A stretch of DNA of 10,558 nt, from contig JAZRMZ010000026.1 in assembly GCA_045647905.1 (NCBI GenBank), forward strand, positions 1 to 10,558, given 5' to 3'. Position 1 is the first letter of the stretch. Each line of letters begins with the position of its first letter. A program made the translations under genes and the position numbers. Positions 5,940-10,558 of this stretch are shown here, one piece after another. This DNA is from SIG440 sp045647905. GTDB taxonomy: Bacteria; Bacillota; Clostridia; Monoglobales; Monoglobaceae. The notes beneath the pieces are model-generated. The model had not been told where the DNA came from and ran no database searches. It saw only the letters and a list, made by a program, of their open reading frames with translations.

Positions 5940-7118
5940 ATGGAAAAAACTCCATTATCTATGAGAAAGCATATTGCCATATTCGGACGGACAAATGCGG
6001 GAAAATCATCGCTGTTTAATGCTTTGCTTGGACAGGATGTTTCCATTGTTTCTGCTGTCAGCGGAACAACCACCGATCCGGTTGTTCGGGCAATGGAACT
6101 GATTCCCTATGGGCCTGTGGCGGTTATTGACACGGCAGGTCTTGGTGATGTGACGGAGCTTGGTGCGGCAAGGGAACAAAAAACAAAAGATATTCTGATG
6201 CGAACAGATCTTGTTTTGCTTGTTGGCGATGTCGGGGATGAAACTGAGATAGACTTTGATTTTGGAAAGACTCCTGTACTGAGAGTTTACACAAAGTGCG
6301 ATATTGCGGATAAGTCGGAAGTAGAAAAGAAAAAACTTATCCATTCGCAGGGGATTTTTCTGAATGGATATTCAGAAGAAAACCTGAAAGAACTGAAAGC
6401 CCGAATGGTTGGTGAGCTTGGCAAGCAGACATCTGATACGGAAACGCTTCTTGGAAATATTGTTCCCGAAAGGGGCTGTGTTGTTCTTGTTATTCCTATT
6501 GATGATGCGGCACCAAAGGGCAGAATTATTCTTCCTCAGGTGCAAACCATAAGGGACTGCCTTGATAACAACATCAGGGCTGTGGCAACAACGGTTGAAA
6601 CCCTGAAACAGACTCTTGAAGAATTGCCACGGGTTGACCTGGTTGTTACTGATTCACAGGCTTTTGGTGATGTTGATGAAATTGTTCCAAAAAACATTCC
6701 GTTGACGTCCTTTTCAATGCTTCTTGCAAATCAGAAGGGGCGCATAGGACAGCTTATAAAGGGAACCGAAATAATAAACTCACTTGTTGACGATGACGAA
6801 ATTCTGGTGCTTGAGGCGTGTACACACAACACAACTCACGATGATATAGGACGGGTAAAAATCCCCGGTTTGTTGCAGAAGAAAACGGGCAAAAAGCTGA
6901 ATTTTACTCATATTTCGGGACATGATTTTCCTGAAGATATTCAAAAGTACAAGCTTGTTATTCAGTGCGGCGGATGTATGATTAACAAAAAGACCATACA
7001 AAACCGTCTTGAAATGTTTGAAGAAAAGGGAATTCCTGTGACAAATTATGGCGTTGTGCTTGCGTATCTGACGGGGATTCTTGAACGTGCAGGAAAAATT
7101 TTTGAAGGCGAATATTAA
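5940..7118 (+). CDS. hydF: [FeFe]-hydrogenase H-cluster maturation GTPase HydF
   Basis: HydF is the scaffold GTPase on which the diiron subcluster made by HydE and HydG is assembled before transfer to the [FeFe]-hydrogenase. The 392-residue product has a TrmE-like G domain: P-loop GRTNAGKSS (16-24), SGTTTDP (41-47), DTAG (64-67) and TKCD (118-121, standing in for NKxD). A dimerisation domain follows, then the Fe-S domain with CTH (Cys294, His296) and QCGGC (Cys343, Cys346), ending in PVTNYGVVLAYLTGI. The three cluster cysteines are present with 49-residue spacing. The His that often precedes the second cysteine pair (HCxxC) is Gln342. ATG 5940 has AAAGG at 5926-5930, 9 nt upstream. It sits mid-operon between a lipid kinase and a nucleotidyltransferase; hydE, hydG and hydA are not in the window and would have to lie elsewhere. 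Confidence 0.97.
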   Translation: MEKTPLSMRKHIAIFGRTNAGKSSLFNALLGQDVSIVSAVSGTTTDPVVRAMELIPYGPVAVIDTAGLGDVTELGAAREQKTKDILMRTDLVLLVGDVGDETEIDFDFGKTPVLRVYTKCDIADKSEVEKKKLIHSQGIFLNGYSEENLKELKARMVGELGKQTSDTETLLGNIVPERGCVVLVIPIDDAAPKGRIILPQVQTIRDCLDNNIRAVATTVETLKQTLEELPRVDLVVTDSQAFGDVDEIVPKNIPLTSFSMLLANQKGRIGQLIKGTEIINSLVDDDEILVLEACTHNTTHDDIGRVKIPGLLQKKTGKKLNFTHISGHDFPEDIQKYKLVIQCGGCMINKKTIQNRLEMFEEKGIPVTNYGVVLAYLTGILERAGKIFEGEY

Positions 7119-7143
7119 AAAATAAAAAACGGAGGATAAAAAA

Positions 7144-8001
7144 ATGGAAACAACATTGGTAGTTATGGCAGCAGGTATGGGAAGTCGATACGGCGGACTC
7201 AAGCAGATGGAGCCAATCGGCCCGAATGGCGAATTTCTTATGGATTTTTCGGCGTTTGATGCAAGAATGGCAGGCTTTTCAAAGGTTGTCTTTGTTATAA
7301 AAAAAGAAATGGAAGAAGATTTTACCCGAATTGTTGCAAACCGTGTCAAAAAGTATATGGATGTTGAATATGTATTTCAGGAAATGGACAGTCTTCCCGA
7401 CGGCAGGGTTAAGCCCTGGGGAACAGGTCACGCAATACTTTGCTGCAAGGATGTTGTGAAAACTCCTTTTGCAATAATAAATGCCGATGACTATTACGGC
7501 AAAAAGGCGTATGAGGTGCTCAATAACTGGCTCAGGAATAAGCCTGAAGGTGAAATGGCACTTGTGGGATATGACCTTGCAAGAACAACAAGCGAAAACG
7601 GTACGGTTACACGGGGTATTTGCAGAATCGAAGATGGCTATCTCACCGGAATCCGTGAAACAAAGGGAATCAGCGGATTCTCATATTGCGAAGACGGAGA
7701 AACGGTTCACAGCCTTCCTGAGGACAGCGTTGTTTCAATGAATATGTGGGGATTCGGTACTGAAATATTTGATTATCTTGAAAGAGAGTTTGAGATATTC
7801 AAAAACGAAAAGGATATTATGAAGGATGAATTCCTCATTCCCATTGTTGTTGACATTCTGATAAAGAAAGGTGAAGCCAAGGTAAAGGTTCTTCGCAGTC
7901 CCGACCGTTGGTACGGTATGACATACCGTGAGGATAAGGAAGTTGTAATAAAGGCAATGCAGGAATTTTGCGAACAGGGAATGTATAACGGAATTTCATA
8001 A
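7144..8001 (+). CDS. Sugar-phosphate nucleotidyltransferase-like protein
   Basis: This 285-residue protein has the GT-A-like fold of NTP:sugar-1-phosphate nucleotidyltransferases. The N-terminal AAGMGSRYGGLKQMEPIG (9-26) is the family's nucleotide-binding loop, GTGHAI (93-98) matches the base- and sugar-binding segment, and NADDYYG (113-119) supplies the metal-binding acid. The C-terminal part contains KDEFLIPIVVDILIKKGEAKVKVL, followed by the RWYGMTYREDKEVV block I associate with an uncharacterised branch of this family. It lacks the beta-helix tail of GlmU- and RmlA-like enzymes that make oligomers. It would activate a sugar phosphate (or similar) to an NDP-sugar in the cytoplasm; substrate and nucleotide are unknown. 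GGAGG at 7131-7135 precedes ATG 7144 by 8 nt. It is 25 bp after hydF and 25 bp before the glycosidase-like gene. Confidence 0.88.
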   Translation: METTLVVMAAGMGSRYGGLKQMEPIGPNGEFLMDFSAFDARMAGFSKVVFVIKKEMEEDFTRIVANRVKKYMDVEYVFQEMDSLPDGRVKPWGTGHAILCCKDVVKTPFAIINADDYYGKKAYEVLNNWLRNKPEGEMALVGYDLARTTSENGTVTRGICRIEDGYLTGIRETKGISGFSYCEDGETVHSLPEDSVVSMNMWGFGTEIFDYLEREFEIFKNEKDIMKDEFLIPIVVDILIKKGEAKVKVLRSPDRWYGMTYREDKEVVIKAMQEFCEQGMYNGIS

Positions 8002-8026
8002 ATTTATTGATGAAGTGAGGTTTGTT

Positions 8027-9061
8027 ATGAAAAACGATTTTGGATACACTGCAGGTAAGTCTGTAAAAGCTTTTGAAATGGATGGATACTACGTTTGGGA
8101 TTGTTCAGTTATATATGCAAAAGGGAAATATCATATGTTTTCTTCACGCTGGAAACGGGAGTATGGTTTTGGGTCATGGCTTTTCAACAGCGAGATAATC
8201 CACTCTGTTTCAGATACCCCCGAAGGTCCGTACACTTTTAAAAATGTTGTTTTAAAGCGCAGAGGCCGAGAATTTTTTGACGGAATGAACACCCACAACA
8301 CCTGCATAAAAGAATATAACGGAAAATACTATCTTTACTATATGGGAACCACTTACGGCGGACCGATTCCGGAAACGCCCGAGGCGTCATCCGAGCCCCT
8401 TTATTTTTTTGAAACGTGGAACAGGAAGAGAATCGGTTTAGCTGTGGCTGATGATATTGACGGTGAATTTGTAAGACGGGACGAGCCCTTGCTTTTACCT
8501 CGTGATTGTTCCAAATGGGACTGCACCTGCACAACAAACCCGTCTGTTGTTATTTTGCCGAGCGGAAAAACGTATATGATATATAAATCCCGAAGCGGTC
8601 ACGATATGCCTTTAAAATTGGGGATTGCCGTTGCTCCCGCACCTGACGGAAAATTTGAGAGACTATGTGATGCACCGATTCTTAATTTTGATGATGAAAA
8701 CATACATATAGAAGACCCGTTTTTATGGTACGACAAAAAAAGGGAAAAATTCTGTATGATTACCAAAGATGATTCGAAAAACAACTCCTATGGGATAACC
8801 GGGGAATGGGGCGCAGGCTTCTTTGCCGAAAGCGACAACTGCATTGATTTCACCATCGGACAAAGTCCGAAGGTATATTCAAGAACAGTTACATGGTCTG
8901 ACGGCAAAAAAGAAACACTGGGAAATCTGGAAAGACCATCTCTGCTGTTTAATGAAAACGGTGAACCGACTCATATCTTTTTGGCTGCAGGAAAAGGAAA
9001 TAATCCTTACGACTTCAGCGAAGGAACATTTATTGTTTGTATGGAATTAAAAAATAACTAA
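8027..9061 (+). CDS. Cytoplasmic five-bladed beta-propeller glycosidase-like protein (GH43-like)
   Basis: This 344-residue protein resembles proteins annotated as glycoside hydrolases with the five-bladed propeller of GH43/GH117-type enzymes. Blade-type repeats are visible: VWDCSVIYAKGKYHMFSSRW (23-42), FFDGMNTHNTCIKEYNGKYYLYYMG (83-107), a TNPSVVILPSGKTYMIYKS stretch, IEDPFLWYDKKREKFCMITKD (228-248), and LGNLERPSLLFNENGEPTHIFLA. Asp25, Asp85, Glu229 or Asp230 and Glu302 lie at conserved positions and are candidates for active-site acids, but I cannot assign roles. There is no signal peptide, so it would act on imported oligosaccharides or glycosides; the substrate is unknown. The frame extends to a GTG at 8015, but that lies within the binding site GTGAGG (8015-8020), which fits ATG 8027 with 6-nt spacing. 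It is the last gene of the operon. Confidence 0.82.
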   Translation: MKNDFGYTAGKSVKAFEMDGYYVWDCSVIYAKGKYHMFSSRWKREYGFGSWLFNSEIIHSVSDTPEGPYTFKNVVLKRRGREFFDGMNTHNTCIKEYNGKYYLYYMGTTYGGPIPETPEASSEPLYFFETWNRKRIGLAVADDIDGEFVRRDEPLLLPRDCSKWDCTCTTNPSVVILPSGKTYMIYKSRSGHDMPLKLGIAVAPAPDGKFERLCDAPILNFDDENIHIEDPFLWYDKKREKFCMITKDDSKNNSYGITGEWGAGFFAESDNCIDFTIGQSPKVYSRTVTWSDGKKETLGNLERPSLLFNENGEPTHIFLAAGKGNNPYDFSEGTFIVCMELKNN

Positions 9062-9078
9062 TAATACGAATATGAATT

Positions 9079-9119
9079 AAAAAAAATTGCAAAATACACT
9101 TTACATTGCAATTTTTTTT
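9079..9119 (+). terminator. A/T-rich hairpin terminator ending the operon
   Basis: A perfect 14-bp stem (9079-9092 with 9106-9119) closes on a 13-nt loop and ends in nine T residues (9112-9120), 18 nt past the stop of the glycosidase-like gene. The stem has only two G-C pairs (TTGCAA core), so it is weaker than typical, but the long T-run supports termination. The 3' arm is shared with the promoter of the next gene. Confidence 0.65.
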
Positions 9120-9128
9120 TGTTATACT
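9100..9128 (+). promoter_or_regulatory. Promoter of the GyrB/ParE-like gene
   Basis: TTTACA (9100-9105, five of six matches) and TATACT (9123-9128, five of six) are separated by exactly 17 nt. Transcription would start near 9135, leaving a leader of about 68 nt. The -35 box lies in the loop of the preceding terminator hairpin and the spacer is that hairpin's 3' arm plus T-run. Confidence 0.75.
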
Positions 9129-9154
9129 GTATTTTGTGGAAAAATAAGAAAAAC

Positions 9155-9170
9155 TTACTATATGTAGTAA
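9155..9170. promoter_or_regulatory. 16-nt inverted repeat in the topoisomerase leader
   Basis: TTACTA (9155-9160) and TAGTAA (9165-9170) form a perfect dyad around TATG. It lies about 20-36 nt after the predicted transcription start and 17 nt before the GGAGGT binding site, so a repressor bound here could block transcription. It has no T-tail, so it is not a terminator. It may also be chance in A/T-rich DNA. Confidence 0.3.
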
Positions 9171-9202
9171 TCAAGGAAATATAAACGGAGGTATTTGCAA
9201 AA

Positions 9203-10558
9203 GTGTGTGCAAAGAGTTATAACGATGACAGTATTGTGTCTTTGAAAGGTGCCGACAGAGTAAGAAAGCGTCCGGCGGTTATTTTTGGCTCGGACGGCAT
9301 TGAGGGCTGTCAGCATTCGGTGTTTGAAATCCTTTCAAACTCAATTGACGAAGCCCGTGAAGGTCATGGAAAACTGATTATTGTCCGTCGTTTTCTGGAT
9401 TTGTCGGTGGAGGTTGAGGACCAGGGACGTGGAATCCCCGTGGATTACAACCAGAGAGAAGAACGGTTCAACTGGGAGCTTGTTTTTTGTGAAATGTATG
9501 CAGGGGGTAAATATGCCAATAATTCAGGCGAAAACTATGAGTTCAGTCTTGGTCTGAACGGTCTTGGTACTTGTGCAACGCAGTACAGCTCGGAATATAT
9601 GGATGTTGAAATTATGCGTGACGGGCACAAGTTTGAACTGCATTTTGAAAAGGGCGAAAATGTTGGCGGCTTGACAAAAACGCCCTTTAAGCATCGTCAT
9701 ACAGGTTCAAAAATCAAATGGAAGCCCGACAGAGAGGTTTTTACGGATATTGATATTCCTCTTGAATATTACCTTGATGTGATGAAAAAGCAGGCGGTTG
9801 TTAATTCAGGTGTCAAGTTTGTTCTTTGCAACGAAACTGCACCCGGAAAGTTTGAAGAATTTGAATTCTATTATGATAACGGAATTGTTGATTATCTGAA
9901 AGAGCTTTCGGCAGGGAAGGAAAAAACCGCACCTTACTATATTGAAGCAGAGCGCCGTGGTCGTGACCGTGAAGATAAGGAAGATTATAAGGTGAAAATG
10001 AGCTTTGCTTTTTGCTTCAATAATGAAGTAAATGCCATTGAATATTATCATAATTCCAGTTTTCTGGAATATGGCGGCTCGCCTGATAAAGCGGTGAGAA
10101 ATGCCTTTGTGTATGCCATTGACAAATATCTGAAGGCAAACAATAAATATGTGAAGAATGAAGCAAAAATTCTTTTTGCCGACGTTCAGGACAGCCTTTG
10201 TCTTATCAGCAACTCCTTTTCCACAATGACCAGCTATGAGAATCAGACCAAAAAGGCAATTACCAATAAGTTCATTCAGGAGGCAATGACAGAATTCCTT
10301 CGTGAACAACTGGATATTTATTTTATTGAAAACAAAATGGATGCCGAGAAAATTTCTGAGCAGGTTCTCATCAACAAACGAAGCCGTGAAACGGCGGAGA
10401 AAACAAGAACTTCGCTGAAGAAGAAGCTTGATGTGAAGATGGATGCGGTGAACCGTGTCAAAAAGTTTGTGGACTGCCGAAGCAAAGATGTTGACCGCCG
10501 CGAGGTCTACATCGTGGAAGGTGATTCGGCTCTTGGTTCGTGTAAGCAGGGGCGTGAC
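9203..10558 (+). CDS. parE: Type IIA DNA topoisomerase B subunit (GyrB/ParE family), 3' truncated
   Basis: This is the ATPase and TOPRIM subunit of a gyrase or topoisomerase IV, which works with a GyrA/ParC-type partner to pass DNA strands. The open frame has 452 codons and runs off the window. The start is GTG 9203, with GGAGGT at 9187-9192, 10 nt upstream; no ATG fits. The GHKL ATPase motifs fall at the same residue numbers as in E. coli GyrB: FEILSNSIDE (Glu42, Asn46), DQGRGIP (Asp73), AGGK (Lys103) and GLNGLG (117-122). FSTMTSYENQTKKAI is the segment before the TOPRIM domain, which begins with EGDSALGSCKQGRD (439-452, Glu439). Motifs diverge from ordinary GyrB (LSN for VDN, DQGRG for DNGRG, EGDSALGS for EGDSAGGS), pointing to a separate paralogue. 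The symbol parE is therefore tentative. It has its own promoter; a GyrA/ParC-like gene is expected next. Confidence 0.9.
   Translation, partial: MCAKSYNDDSIVSLKGADRVRKRPAVIFGSDGIEGCQHSVFEILSNSIDEAREGHGKLIIVRRFLDLSVEVEDQGRGIPVDYNQREERFNWELVFCEMYAGGKYANNSGENYEFSLGLNGLGTCATQYSSEYMDVEIMRDGHKFELHFEKGENVGGLTKTPFKHRHTGSKIKWKPDREVFTDIDIPLEYYLDVMKKQAVVNSGVKFVLCNETAPGKFEEFEFYYDNGIVDYLKELSAGKEKTAPYYIEAERRGRDREDKEDYKVKMSFAFCFNNEVNAIEYYHNSSFLEYGGSPDKAVRNAFVYAIDKYLKANNKYVKNEAKILFADVQDSLCLISNSFSTMTSYENQTKKAITNKFIQEAMTEFLREQLDIYFIENKMDAEKISEQVLINKRSRETAEKTRTSLKKKLDVKMDAVNRVKKFVDCRSKDVDRREVYIVEGDSALGSCKQGRD

Noticed and set aside
6780..7349. 189-codon minus-strand frame spanning hydF and the nucleotidyltransferase gene
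   Set aside because: It crosses two well-supported plus-strand genes and their gap; composition is typical of an antisense shadow.
8015..8026. GTG at 8015 as start of the glycosidase-like gene
   Set aside because: It coincides with the GTGAGG binding site for ATG 8027 and adds only four residues; ATG with 6-nt spacing is more likely.
9806..10309. 167-codon minus-strand frame rich in Ile, Phe and Cys
   Set aside because: The plus strand reads continuously as a GyrB/ParE protein with conserved motifs on both sides; the hydrophobic look comes from reading charged Lys/Glu codons in reverse.
1..10558. CRISPR array, tRNA, rRNA, insertion sequence or phage genes
   Set aside because: No regularly spaced direct repeats, cloverleaf-like sequence, transposase motif or phage-type gene was seen on either strand.

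Overview
The window looks like chromosomal DNA from an anaerobic, gut-type member of the Clostridia (Firmicutes), perhaps Ruminococcaceae/Oscillospiraceae. The basis is an [FeFe]-hydrogenase maturation GTPase (HydF), an L-fucose isomerase of gut-commensal type, strong AAGGAGG-like ribosome binding sites, consensus sigma-A promoters, and a divergent GyrB/ParE paralogue of a kind I associate with Clostridia. The taxonomic call is inference. I saw no rRNA, tRNA, CRISPR array, transposase or phage gene.

Region 1 (1-3003) is a fucose module. A complete L-fucose isomerase gene (fucI, minus strand, 220-2025) ends at a strong intrinsic terminator (175-206). Beyond the terminator lies an 82-nt imperfect palindrome (73-154) that looks like a dispersed repeat. 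An AraC-family regulator is transcribed divergently (2155-3003). The 129-bp intergenic space holds overlapping divergent promoters and a 9-bp direct repeat, which suits local control of fucI by this regulator.

Region 2 (3004-4237) starts with a gene-free stretch of about 290 bp. It contains a nested-palindrome element (about 3021-3160) and a probably bidirectional terminator (3176-3202). An MgtC/SapB-family membrane protein gene (minus strand, 3296-4009) follows, driven by a perfect TTGACA-N17-TATAAT promoter.

Region 3 (about 4155-9061, plus strand) is a tightly spaced operon. Its genes are a possible 28-codon upstream ORF overlapping the next start, a Cof-type HAD phosphatase, a YegS/DagK-like lipid kinase, HydF, a sugar-phosphate nucleotidyltransferase-like protein, and a cytoplasmic five-bladed beta-propeller glycosidase-like protein. 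Gaps are 11-25 bp and I found no internal terminator. The set combines housekeeping and sugar or lipid metabolism with one hydrogenase-maturation gene; hydE and hydG are absent from the window.

Region 4 (9062-10558) has an A/T-rich hairpin terminator whose 3' arm doubles as the spacer of the next promoter. It is followed by a GTG-started, 3'-truncated type IIA topoisomerase B subunit (GyrB/ParE family) running off the window end inside its TOPRIM domain.

Most of the window is well-understood biology. The less explained parts are the structured intergenic element at 3021-3160, the small ORF coupled to the HAD gene, the unusual setting of hydF, and the terminator-promoter overlap before the topoisomerase gene.
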